Shown one piece after another: positions 25,465-37,275 of a stretch of 64,000 bases of DNA. Below the pieces are notes generated by a model. It saw nothing but the letters and a program-made list of their open reading frames with translations. It was not told the origin of the DNA and did not search any database. The DNA is from Varroa destructor (lineage: Eukaryota; Arthropoda; Arachnida; Mesostigmata; Varroidae), in the NCBI RefSeq assembly GCF_002443255.2, contig NW_019211460.1, positions 28,058,481 through 28,122,480 on the forward strand, given 5' to 3'. Each line of letters starts with the position of its first letter. The stretch's first letter is position 1. The position numbers and the translations under genes are program-made.

Positions 25465-26907
25465 CTGAAACGTGACATCCATTCAGAAGCATATAAAAGA
25501 ATTATTATATGAAACAGCATAAAAATCATGAGACACAATAAATGCATGATCCTATCCAATAAATAGGCTTTACAACGAAATTCTTGGTCCCTATCTTTAA
25601 AAAGATGGACATATAACTCATCTTCATTCATTTATTATTTCATGGGTTATCTCATCGATTTGTAACAACGTCGTTAAACAGCAGGACAAAACGTCAGAAT
25701 GCTTTCTTCAAAAAGCAATCGATATTTCGTTCGTAAAGGATGGTGGATCTATTATTTGTATCCTACTAAAACCTAATATCTACCTGTTTTTTTCCAATCC
25801 AAGTCGATCTAATTTTTTTTTGATGGGTCGTTAAGTTTCATTCGGAAAAGGGCTGTGCCTATTATCTATGCAACCTCTTAAATGTGGCTATGAAAAAGCT
25901 ATATTTTGGTGAGATTTTCATCAAAATGACAACCGAATACTTATATCGAAGTATATGTAGCGGGGGGTGTGTTCTTGATACCACTCGAAACTCGTGCAGA
26001 GCTGAATTAAAATACAATGCACGCCACTAAACCGGCTTTGACACTGTAAATGGTGATCTACATAGAGAAGCTCGTTTTCGATGCCAATCAATAGGCTTTG
26101 ATGTGTTTCGTTTCGCCTACATGATAGTGGGGTAAAAATGCTTTCCGAGCTCTTTTTCGGTGCTCCTTTGACAAAATCTATAACTAGTGTATTGCATTGC
26201 GAACATCTTAGCTGAGTAACTTTCCGAAGGTACTCTATGAAAGATCTTTTGAGAGGAATACTAAAATATCTAAACTATTTCTACTTTGTTTACGTTAATT
26301 TTTGCATTAATTGATAGATCTTAACGAGCTGAATGAAACTGCGATAAATAAATCCTCTTGTAGTCAAGAGTCACACTTCGGCCTGAAGAAACCGAATGTA
26401 GTAGTTTTTTTCGTTTAGAGAACGTTGATATAATTTTTTTTTTGTACGGAACTTTTTTTATATGTTAATTGTTGGTATTTCTTTTCGAGTAAGCTCCCGT
26501 TAAGCTGAACTGAGATGTTCTACACGTTCATATAACGAGACCTCAGTTTTTTGGGTCCAAGGTAGAAACTTAAAGTAATCGAGGTTGACACCAATTAATC
26601 GAACAAAAATTTAATATCTATGTAAGTATATGTATTATACTTAAAATTGAGTGAAATCCAAGATTTTTTGAGTAAAAGTTGTGATCGCATTAGTTTGACT
26701 GTGGTATAATGTGTTTTGTGTGGAATTTGAGCGAGTTGCTGAATGTGAAATGGAAAATTAGAACTTTAATTAATTTTTTTAATAACTGAACGAAAGAGAA
26801 CAAGGTATGTTAAGTTATGAAGGAAGATAAAAAAGCCCTCAAGCCTTGCTGACATTTTAAGAATCAACATACTCCTCAAAGCTATCTCTTTCATAGGTAT
26901 CTACATG

Positions 26908-26925
26908 ATATATATATATATATAC
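26908..26925. repeat. (AT)n microsatellite
   Basis: An uninterrupted AT run, intronic with respect to the minus-strand receptor-like gene. Confidence 0.95.
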
Positions 26926-27750
26926 ACAGGAATAACTGTTTGTTACAAAGACGCATAAGCCTTTATGACGTACTGCGAACAGTCAGCCTTAATTTTAAAC
27001 AAAATATGTAACTGCTTCTTATGAAATCCCAAAATCCATAAGCTTTCAAGGACTGAAAGGTTTTAGCAATGATAACAACCATTAAAGGTCGGTTAAAGGC
27101 TGACTTAATTCATTTATGTCTCCAAGAGGTTGGCCGTTATAATTAACGTGCGTTCCGATAAGAAAGCTGATCAGCCAACCTTGAAAAAACCTATAAGCGC
27201 ACTGGACATGCGTTACAAAGGCTAGCGTATTACCAGCAAGACAAATCCAGAGTTCGTTGAGCCCCCCACATTAGAACAGACCACAGAAAAAAAGCAACAG
27301 GTTAAACCGAGCAAGGTAGTTGCAACGAGAATATTGTTAACGCGTATTTGATTTTAAGCTTTCACTAACCTAGGTGAATGAATCAGATTTGTTAAAATAA
27401 TTAACACAAAAAGGCGCGGAGTGAAGCACGGGGGTCCATAGAAAATTCCGCCTATAAAAAAACTTCAGCTGTTGTCAGCTGTTTACTAACCCGGCATTTA
27501 GAAAGAAAAAAAGAATTATCGCAGTGTTTCTGTGTTGAAACACTGGCAACTCAGTGCTGGAGAGCCTCATATCAAGTTGGCTAGCTCAAGCAGCGATTAA
27601 ATGTTAACCGTTGCCAAGTAGATTTCATTACCATGTGACTAAATAAAGAAAGTTTCTTTGCATCAAAGCGATCAACTCTCAAGCATATGAGAGAATTATG
27701 TGAAAGATGCCAGACAGGTTAAAATATCTAGAGGCAGCGACATCTTTATC

Positions 27751-27767
27751 ATTATTATTATTATTAT
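27751..27767. repeat. (ATT)n trinucleotide microsatellite
   Basis: An uninterrupted ATT run inside the same intron. Confidence 0.92.
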
Positions 27768-30700
27768 CATCATATATTAAACTGTTACAAGTAAATCCGA
27801 TAGACTTTGTTTAATTTTTGAGCTACGCACCGCTAGCTCTAATATGCTAGAAACTCGAGAGTGAAAATCGGTTAAGTTTACTCTAGGAGGAGTAAGTTCA
27901 TAAGGGTAACTTTTGGCAGCTAAAGCCAATGCTCACAGGTTAAGTTTTTGTTCTTCGGAGGCCGCGGGGATCCAGAAACTCATCGAAGATTAGTAAAGAC
28001 ATTTTAAGCAAAGGTACATATATGGCGCAAACGTTTTAAAAACAAAGATTTGAATATTGAAAACCAGCGAGAAGGTGACCAGATGTCGGGAGCCGAAGGC
28101 GAAGAGTGCAACGTTAAAGATTTTTCACAGAAGCAGAGCTCGGGCTATGAAGACTCTGTTGGTCAAAACTCACTGGTATTTCACACGTAACGTATCACAT
28201 GATTGTAAATACGAAAGCTAGGTAAAAAAAATGGATTCCCGATTTATTGACTTAGTATAGTGTATTTCACGTATAGTTTGTAGAACCTTAATCAACGAAA
28301 AACCTGCCTGTTTCATACGGTTGCCATAAACACGGCATGGTTCAACTTCTACATCCACGTGGAAAGGAATTAAACGACACCATGCTAGCGAGAACCCAAG
28401 TCCGGTGAAAGTGTCGACTAAAAAGATGGTGACTCTTACACAAAAGACATCGAGCGTATCTGCTAGCAAGATACACTCGCTAAAAATGAAACAATCAATG
28501 CTGCTCGCTATCCCAAATCTGTCAGAAAAAATCACGGCCTCTTAATAAAAGAAGCAAAAAGAACATTCTGATGATTTGATCCAGACTAACGGAAACTGGT
28601 AGGCAAGCATATCCCACTAATTCGCTTCGAGAAAAAAAAACTATTGACGGCGCAGCAATATATGGGAACGCAGATGTTAGTTGTCTGGAAGCTGTCAAAG
28701 CCATCGAATTAGTCCATGAAAAATAAGAGTACCTCTAACGAAAACGATTATTATTATTAGAGCACCAATTAATTCAAAAGTTACTCGATTTAAAAATCCG
28801 CAGAATCTGTCTTGTACCGGCCTGATAAATTCTATTTTGTGAAGCAGTAGTAATTTGTGCCCTTTTCGGCCTTCCACTGTCGTTCTTCGCTTTTAAAATC
28901 TAACACAATATTTATATAGACAACATTCATGACTACACGATGTAATATTGTCGATTCCAACATAAAATTCTTATCACGTACAAATGCTGCTCACACATTC
29001 ATCTTCACAAGCTTCACAAATGTATGTATACACTGGTCTGAAAATACCAAGCATATACCTGCGAATCAAATCCCAAAAAAAAGAGACGTCCCTATTTGTT
29101 CTTGGCGGTAGACATAACCAACCTAAGCCGCGTTCCATTGCATGCATCAAGCATAGCGTTTTTGAAAGGTTCTATCCTGACCAACCTGCCGACCACCACC
29201 AGTTATATATGTCACTGACGTTATCGAGGACAACATATGCGCTGCCCCGCTGATATAAAAGCACATATATTTATTTTAGGACTTGAGAAAGGCCAGTTAT
29301 ACAAAAACCAATAGAATGAAGCAGTGACATTACAGAATCCCTTCTCCGCCCCAATTGAAACCTAGAAGATGAAACTATGAAAATAAAGTTGAAACAATTG
29401 ATCATCAATGCAGCTGCAACGGCAGCTGTGCCAATATAAGCGTCTTACACAGTCGTCTCGGCCATACTAGTACCCAATTTGGGCCTTTTTGTAACGCTCC
29501 GCTTTACGAGCGTGGATATGCTATCGACGAAAATGACTCCTTAGAGAATACAAGCAACAATCTGAGCAGAAGAGAAAAAACAAGTGTACATATGAGATCG
29601 AATGCAAACGTAACGACTGGTACATTTCACCTTGCCATAGCCACTAAATCTGCGTCTAAAGGCCTGCTTGCCTTTTGATGACGAACAGAAGGCCCATATA
29701 TATATTTTTTAGATAGACATTTCTTGAAGCTGGCTAATGCTACCTGGGTTATGTTTTAATTTGCACTTAGTACTGTGAATTCTATATAGGCAGGAGTTGA
29801 CAGCTAGTAACCAACTTTAGCGAATAATGGTGGTAAGTAACACTAAAATAAAAATAGAAAATATTATGCTTAACTCTGTAGAAGAGGTTTTGTTACTACC
29901 ATATAATAAGAAAAAAAAAAAAACAGTTTGCTGTCATGTTACGCTCTGTACTAGGGGTCATCGGGGGCGAAGCGAGCCAGCAACCCAATTAGATTAAAAT
30001 CAACAAAATGGTATTTGACCCCGCTCCACGAAGAATTCATAAGCCTAATCTTACTAAAGTAACTAGCGTATAAGCTCAATTTTTTGGTCGATTGGCTATA
30101 TACTGAGCCTTTTCTCCCCTTTGAATCAAGTTGACTGCTAAAATAGTGGTTTCTAGAAAATAGTGATCTTCCGGAAGTGAGAAGCTTAACGACAGGAAGT
30201 TTGAAGCTGGGCACGACCAACTTATCTGTTTATTTTCTTTATCGAAATGATTCTTGAAACGTTTAACTCTATCAGGCATACTCCTCACTGTGGCATAGGA
30301 CTAATTGTTTTGGAATCAGTCCTCACATTCAGACAGTTTAACCTGAGTGACAGAAGGCGCATTTTTACGTGACATGGAAGGTGACAAATGCAGTTATTGT
30401 TTTCCCAAAAATACGGTTACTTGTTTTGAGGTGTCATCGTCGTCTAATATTTCGTCACTACTTCTTAGATCCAGAAAAACATAAAACAAATGGTATGTTG
30501 GTCGTATTCATTGCTTATACGCGTATATCTGGGTACAAGATGAGGGAATAGCTACGAGTAACTTACTTACGGAAATGGCCGACGGAAGCACACGACATCA
30601 ACCATTTTTACCCTATAGCTTCTAAAATCTTCGTACAACTCGTCAAGGATTTTTAACCGGTGTGAAGAGTAACAAATTTTTTTTTCTGCTTTGAAATTGA

Positions 30701-31608
30701 TATTTGCTGGGCTGTGGGGAGCGTTGTCTACAGTAAAGTACGCTCTGTTAAAGTTCGACAATCACGGCTATTCTCGTATACTTCCGACCGATTCCTTCTA
30801 TCCAATATAAAATGACCCGAAACTAATAGAGAGAGAAGTATGTGGCACGGTGCAGCGAAAATTCACTACAGGTGTTTAATAGTAAATTAAGTTCGCTACA
30901 AACACATAGGTTAGGTTCGTATTTCTTTTTATATCAGTTTCTATAAATGTTCGTATTTCCGTATTTCTGCATGCTACGATGGACTAGAGTGTCTGTCCCG
31001 TTTCTACAGTGCTTATGATTACTACCATAACTGCTGTTTGTTTTTTACCTTATGAAAGAATAGGTTTCGTTTATATAGAGTGATCCGCAAAACGCAATAT
31101 TAATAGTTAAATGAAAACTAATAGCGACAGGCGTCTACGTTGACCAATACGAGACTGACAAACACCTTCGAACGCTAGCCAACAAACCCTCGTAAATAAC
31201 AGTAACGTCTACGAGTCTTCTTAAAGGGCTAAAACATAACATCGTGTTGTACGACCTGATCTAAGGACTGACGATTTTACTAATTATTTCATTTTGGTTT
31301 GTTATGAAGAAAAAAGAAAACATAGTTACTCTTCACCTTCGTTGGACTGATTCGTACAAAGGGAATATTCGCGAAACCTAACGGTACATCATGGTCTAGC
31401 ATTAAGTCGAGGTTTTCCTGATATACCATTTACACAATAGCGTTTTCTCGTCGAAGTCTTGGCAAACCGGAAATTATAAATACCACTTTTGAGATAGATG
31501 GCTCATACAAGCTAGTACAAAATTTCAATAAGCACTTAAGATTTCTGTCGACAGCTGCAGTCGATAGGATAAACGTAGTAGGCTTTAAGTGTCTAGGGCT
31601 GAACTTAC

Positions 31609-31704
31609 CTCCTGCGTAGGTGCCTGCGGGACACATGCCGCATGTCCTATTTACGCAATGACGCGCCTGTTTTGGTGAGGGTATGAGCCGGTCCAAGGCC
31701 AGTG
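31609..31704 (-). CDS. Exon with start of the cysteine-rich ectodomain
   Basis: The acceptor (ATCTTACAG) is followed by CA, which finishes an upstream codon. Thirty-one codons and one base follow, up to a consensus GTAAGT donor. The translation runs from LALDRLIPSPKQ into HCVNRTCGMCPAGTYAG. It has three cysteines, the first CPAG module of the series and an N-glycosylation sequon (NRT), as expected for a lumenal or extracellular segment. Its final G joins AC of exon 25272-25464 to give GAC, so the repeat series continues without a frame change. The residues before the cysteines look like linker, so this exon probably marks the N-terminal edge of the repeat region. Confidence 0.78.
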
Positions 31705-32535
31705 CTGTAAGATTAATAGACGGCGGTAAAAAACGGGACTTCATGTTAGATCTTACTGAGTTTTATTCTAACTAGTGCTATAAGTGGATAAAAGCAGTTA
31801 CATACTCGTCGGTGCGTTACGTGGACCGTGTACTCCTAACCTAACTCATATCTGAGCCTACATGGGAACACAGACTACTTGTATGCTTTAGCGTTGCTTG
31901 AAGTACCCCCTCACAAGTTGGCGAACACAAAGCGGCTGCAACCGCACAGAAAACAGAGCTGCATATTTAAATGTACGTGTCGATCGTTTAGCGAGGGTAC
32001 ACGTCCTAATAAGTGTCTCCTATGGTTGCTGCAAGGTGATTTACGTACGTAATTTATTTCAAAAGATCTATCGGTTTCGTTGGAGGACATCTGCTATGGA
32101 CTAGGACACCGGATCAGGTCGCAGAAATGCATTTCCCTTTAAATGTTTTACTTGTCGTTTGTTTTATTATTTTGCGTGTCCTATAGAACGACCGTTTTCA
32201 GAATTAGAACGATAGCGTACATATTATTCCGTATTATTTATCCGCTACCAAGGATGCTTCCACCTGATTTTCATACGCGTTATCTAATTTTATTAAGTTA
32301 TTTAATAAAAGACAACAGATGCATATATTGTACTAAGATTTAACTTAGCAACACCCTTTATCTACCTCGAAGAAGCTATTTTTCTTATTGAAACAAGTTG
32401 TCCACGTATAACGCTATTATTTAGTGAGATTTTACCTACTACTCCCAAATGACACCTTCTGAGCTTGCAGTGGAAAATTTTTATATCTAAGGAGAACTCC
32501 ACTTTGGGCACCCCTTCATTTTAATCATAAGTTAC
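31705..32535 (-). other. Probable intron upstream of exon 31609-31704
   Basis: About 0.8 kb between the acceptor of the first confident exon and the donor of a tentative upstream exon. A short cysteine-containing open stretch near 31.88-31.95 kb has an acceptor-like AG, but using it would require a micro-exon. I see nothing else. Confidence 0.4.
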
Positions 32536-32658
32536 CACTTGCACTCCTTTGACAGGTAAAATCTCTTGACAGATTAAGAGCATTCATTTTGCAACTATGT
32601 GACTGTTTGAAATGTCTAGATACTTTTGCTATATTCCACATACAGCTAACTGTTGTTG
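32536..32658 (-). CDS. Tentative upstream exon of the cysteine-rich membrane protein
   Basis: A very good acceptor (long pyrimidine tract ending CCTTTTCTAG) precedes 2 bases, 40 open codons and 1 base, ending at donor GTAACT. Both junctions are phase 1, so the end matches the start of exon 31609-31704 (G plus CA gives Ala). The translation has three cysteines, in VSCMWN, HSCKMN and FTCQRS, and is otherwise polar and basic. I recognise no domain. The phase match has a one-in-three chance of being accidental and the donor is not consensus at its fourth base, so this is a candidate only. A further upstream exon with the start codon and signal peptide would still be needed. Confidence 0.4.
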
Positions 32659-32919
32659 CTAGAAAAGGAAGGACTATTAAGAAAAGGAAGATAATGCCAG
32701 CACACGATATCACCGTAAGCGGATTCAATGCCGAAAAAAGATTTTCGCAGCGGGGCACAGTTATATATTGTGAGCAGCTCTTTTGACTCTATCTCGGGAG
32801 CAGCGAGCCTGTACAGTTGAAACGAGGACTTAGACAGTTTCAAATCTAAAACAGATCGAAAAATAACAATATAGGCAGCATCGGCGGATTTGTTCGCGTA
32901 GTCATGTTTTTATATTAAC

Positions 32920-32936
32920 AAAAAAAAAAAAAAAAA
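32920..32936. repeat. Poly(A) homopolymer run
   Basis: An uninterrupted A17 run. It is not flanked by an obvious retroposon body. Confidence 0.95.
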
Positions 32937-33588
32937 TAGGGTAACTAATAATAACGCAATTGTGTATTACAAATAGTTCATGAATAAGAATCATCGATAA
33001 AACGATCGTTGATTTTCATGAATGAACTAACATTTCGAAACAGCTTCTTCAATATGTGACATTCTATATGAAGTACACTTTGTTTCAAGCGATTCGATTA
33101 ATCGAGACATTAGTGATAGTTTACAACAAGTTAAAAAGGCAACGATTTGATTTCCTTTGAACACAGTCAGTAGGCAGCCGGTCGTCATTGGATGATGGAG
33201 ACTTGAGCTGCACCGCATATACCAGTGAATTTTGGCGCTTCATTGCCAAAAGTTCGCCGTCACCTGCCTTGTAGCGTATAATCTTTGAGGACGCCTGCTT
33301 CACCTCTATTCATCTCTGTGTTTCCCGCTTATCCATAAAACGGCGAGGCAGCAGGACTTGCGACGGTCGCGGCGTCAGCCTACCGATGTGAGTCTCTTTC
33401 CATGACAGTGCAAAAATTTAAGTAACAACGATGTCTCTACTGCTATCTATTTTGTAACTGTCGCCGTCCTACCTGTCACTGTCATATAGGAATCGTGTAC
33501 GACTACCCGTTTGCCTCCCACCCATACGAAGCCCTCTTTAAAATATTAGAAATGAGTCATTTTTTCATCTTTGTCAAGCAAGACTTAC

Positions 33589-33925
33589 GTTATTTCTATT
33601 TTTTTTTTCCAGCTTTGCCCTTGAATATATATCTCCATAGAATGCCCGTCTGAACTAGTTGACTCTGAAGAGTCGAGTCTGACCTGCTCGCTTGTGTCGT
33701 TTGCATCGCTTTGAGGTCGTTTGCGTCGCCATCGTTCATCAGCGGCGTCTGCTGAGCCGTCAACAGTAATAAAAATCGGAAAGTAACAGTTGCTAATACA
33801 ACTACAATGACGATGGCAAGGACAGCAGCGACGGTACTGATACCGTCATCTGCGGCAATGTATTGTAAAGCCCAGCCTGTGTTGAGTGCAGTTGATGCCG
33901 ATGGCCTCAGGTGCGGTTGACTTCG
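33589..33925 (-). other. Coding-like patch with overlapping open frames (TM helix versus Ser-rich tail)
   Basis: This GC-richer patch has two long open minus-strand frames. Frame A runs to TAG at 33596-33598 and contains a hydrophobic helix (GISTVAAVLAIVIVVVLATV) followed by FRFLLLLTAQQTP and a polar tail. Frame B is offset from A. It contains ERWRRKRPQ and a Ser/Asp-rich stretch (SSESTSSDGHSMEIY), and reaches a consensus donor GTAAGT at 33588-33583. Frame A followed by B would read as a membrane helix plus a typical cytosolic tail, which suggests a frameshift, a sequence error or a decayed gene. A is otherwise a possible last exon of a separate gene. In the plus direction a short signal-like frame also exists. 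I cannot decide among these. Confidence 0.35.
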
Positions 33926-36006
33926 ATTTCACCTTCGTAGTTATTTCGTTACTTTTTTCGACGTTCATTTTCTAAGACTTGGATGGATATCTACCACCAT
34001 CTACCGGCTTTCAAAAAATCTGGGCTGGAGCAGACTTGAATTAGAAGTTGGGAAATCTAGCTGAATTCCATAGAGCTCTTTTACTGTCGCTGCCAGAGTC
34101 ACTGGTACACTCTAACGATACAACCGCACACGAGCATGTACGTATATAAGAGGCAAGGGCGTTACGCGAAACCGCAGGGCCTTCGAGAGCCGACTCAGAC
34201 GAAAACAAGTGATGTCCTTATGTATGTGAAACAGCATCGTGTCTTCTAGGCCGCGACGGCGCTGACTGCAGTAGCGACTTTTCTAATGACTAAGTTTGGA
34301 TAAGCCGGCAAGGCATGGGCTGAATTATGAACCACTTTTAGTAAAGTGGACATGTTACATACAAGAATGTTAAAGCGAGCTACGGGTTTAGAATTGACAT
34401 ACAGTGTGGAGGACAGTGATAACGAGTGCGGATGATCTTACTAGATATGACGGCAGACAGCTACGAACGCCGACGCTGACTCGGCCGTGCAGGTTATGTT
34501 AACTAGCGATCATGATGATGCTAATTTTACGTTAACTGTTGTCGAAAGCAGTTATCAAGGAACCCTTCCACAATTAGCGTACCGGCGGTAATTGATTGAT
34601 GAAACACACGCCATGGAAGTTTTGTTTGAGACACGCGCAATGCCAGACGCGAATGACAACTGCAGTAATAAGCCTATACACTTCTCTCATCATGGCCTTA
34701 ACGATAAGACCATGTATTAAGCTGTTGTAGACACGTGACATTACAAAGGTTACAACTTCCCGTATATAATCCGTGTAGTTCTGGAGCATAGTGACAAAAT
34801 AGAACCTCGTTATTGGCGAAGAGTACATACATTATCGCATGACAAAAAATCTTATTTTTTTTTTTATTAGTGTCTTCTCCGCGTTGCTGCAGCGAACAAG
34901 CCGCTTGAACTGCTTAAGTATTGTATCTAAGATACTTGGGTATTATAATCGAATGAGAGCCATAATAATTTATCAGATATTCTGACCTTGTGCCCAAAGC
35001 AAAACTAGAATAGCTAAATACTTTTCCGATAAATATCTCACGCAGGTTCAAACGATGAATACGGAAAAAGCACAACAACCTGGAAGGCTTAACAAACTCA
35101 TAATTATATATACTACGAATTATCTGAAAATTACCACACGCACTAGACACCAAGACATTCATATGAGCAGTTCGACTTAAACCTTACTTATTCATACTGC
35201 TGAAAATATTGAAGCGGACACAAGGAACCGGTTCCCGTTGAGGGACCTACAAAATGGGTTCTAAACGTAGTAAATTAGACACGTACTAGAACTGTCAATT
35301 TAAAGCACCTGTAAAATAGAACCTATTTTAGGATAGAGTGCGCTTATTTTTTACGTGAATACCTGATTCATTGGTTACCTAAGTAACTTAACCAATCTGT
35401 GCCTTGGCTGGATTTTTGAGTCGTGGGTCTCGCAGGTAAATAAACACATTGACTGCCTATGTAAATTGAACACATTATCAAACGGTCTGCGCGATCAGAG
35501 AAATTATCCTATAACTATATTTTTGATGATCATCTTATGGATGGATGATATATCGAAATATTTTTGGACATTTTTTTTAAGGCCTTTTAGGCAAACATTT
35601 GAAGACCATACGTTAGTGGAAACACCTGAATCGAAAACACAGTACGTAACATAATCGCGGATTTCGTGCCACTTAATGGCTTGGAACTACAGAGTTAGGT
35701 TATGATTGCATCGTTAGTGCAAATGTATCCATTTATTTATCTTTAACTAAAAAAAAAAACGTAATAATTTGCGTTCTGGTGCCGCTGTTGATACTTCTAT
35801 TTTATAGTAAAACACACATCGTTATAATGCTTATTCACAGGAGATCAAAGATCCACAGACTTGGTCACATAGCAAAAAAAAGGCAAAAGCTCGTGAATTC
35901 GACAATAATTTCAGTATTTGAATTCTTTAAGTTCAAGCGGATTAGGGTAGAAACTCTACTACATTTGTTGCATTCTATGTAGTAACATATATATTTATTC
36001 TTATAA

Positions 36007-36043
36007 GGGCTGAGGCCTCAGCCCCAAGGGTTATTTTCCCTTG
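36007..36043. repeat. Adjacent palindrome and stem-loop
   Basis: GGGCTGAGG (36007-36015) abuts its exact reverse complement CCTCAGCCC (36016-36024), making a perfect 18-bp palindrome. Directly after it, CAAGGG (36025-36030) pairs with CCCTTG (36038-36043) around a TTATTTT loop. Two consecutive strong inverted repeats in AT-rich DNA stand out. They may be a cruciform-prone site or the end of a small inverted-repeat element. Confidence 0.9.
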
Positions 36044-36871
36044 TTGGATGCATATTACCTATGCCTAGTTTCAAGCTAATTTCTAATTTTCAATTGTCTC
36101 GTGACGATACCAGGTTTCAGATAAATTTTACTGATCTCTTTCTATCGCGTATCTAATTCTCTCCGGACAACACACGGAAAAGCGAAATTGACAGGTAAAA
36201 ATTGAGCAAGTTATTAATGCTAAACAAGCTAACTAATTACAAATGAAAACAATACTCAAAGGAATATCTGCATGAAATGAGGGCGTACAGTGGCATATCG
36301 AAGCATACGATGCTTTTGGCTGAGTTTAGCTAAAATCATTGGTGTAAATTACATTGTTTCTGTGGTAAATTGCATGAAGTAAACTGCATTTGTCCTCCGT
36401 AACGCGTGCTTACACTGTTATACAACGTAAATCCTATCTTTCATTTTTAAACAATACAAAAGCCGCGTTGTTTACCCAAAACATTCCTAAATTAATAGCA
36501 AATTATAAACCCAGTCACTAGAAGAGTAGCTGACGATGTCAAGTTAGCTATCGGCAAGCGCTGATACGGCTGTTTCCTTCTGCCGTTAGGCTTAATCCTT
36601 CACTCGGCAGTTTCCAACTTGCAAAGGAGAAAAATAAGCTCCAGAAGAATAAATAGAAAATTAATGTAGTGGGTTAGGTTGAGTTGTTTTATGTATACAC
36701 AAAAAATACATTATTGTTTTCATTTGCCCGTATTAGGCCTGGCTCAATACTGAAACCCAGCTGGGTTTAGCACGCTGTTGCCATCTGATGAGCACGCGTG
36801 TCACAACACCGCGCAGGGAATCAGCCAAAACACAGATATCCTATCGAGCACTTTCTTCTTTTGTAGTTTTC

Positions 36872-36876
<5 letters not shown>

Positions 36877-36930
<54 letters not shown>
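36877..36930. repeat. (TA)n microsatellite
   Basis: About 27 uninterrupted TA units, the longest simple repeat in the window. An open frame through it encodes only alternating Tyr-Ile and is not a gene. Confidence 0.97.
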
Positions 36931-36933
<3 letters not shown>

Positions 36934-37251
36934 GTCTTAAAAGCTGAAATACGAACAAAAGGGTATCTAAGCCAACGTAGAATTATTCAGGAATACCTAC
37001 TGAATCAAAAACAAAGATGAGTTATAATGAAAATTTCATACTTGTTAATATTTATGCCAACCGAGTAAGGCTGCGATCTTTTTTTTACTATTACTATTTA
37101 TATTTATTTCTTATTATATTATTTTTACATACATTACAGAGATTTACCGATCAACTAGTTAATTGTAATGTGTCCATTAACTTGTTTAATAATAGCTGAT
37201 AAAAACCATCTCATCTACTTTATACTATGAATAGTCTATCTACACTGTAGC

Positions 37252-37275
37252 ATATATATATATATATATATATAT
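37252..37275. repeat. (AT)n microsatellite
   Basis: An uninterrupted run of 12 AT units, about 320 bp from the longer (TA)n tract. Confidence 0.95.

Larger units (their letters stand above)
25465..31608 (-). other. Intron of the cysteine-rich membrane protein gene
   Basis: A 6.1-kb intron between the donor GTAAGT at 31608-31603 and the acceptor at 25466-25465. It contains (AT)n at 26908-26925 and (ATT)n at 27751-27767. A 105-codon minus-strand open frame (28218-28535) has no domain that I recognise. Because both flanking junctions are phase 1, an unseen symmetric exon could still hide here. Confidence 0.65.

Noticed and set aside
28218..28535. 105-codon minus-strand open frame inside an intron of the cysteine-rich gene
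   Set aside because: No recognisable motif and no phase-compatible splice sites. Length is within chance expectation.
31883..31950. Minus-strand cysteine-containing stretch ALCSPTCEG after an acceptor-like AG
   Set aside because: Joining it to exon 31609-31704 would need a 21-nt micro-exon. Exon 32536-32658 is the better candidate.
34143..34200. TATATAAG in a GC-richer context as a promoter
   Set aside because: No initiator at the usual 25-30 bp spacing and no downstream start codon with a usable frame.
36778..37020. Open frame with an alternating Tyr-Ile core
   Set aside because: It is a translation of the (TA)n tract.
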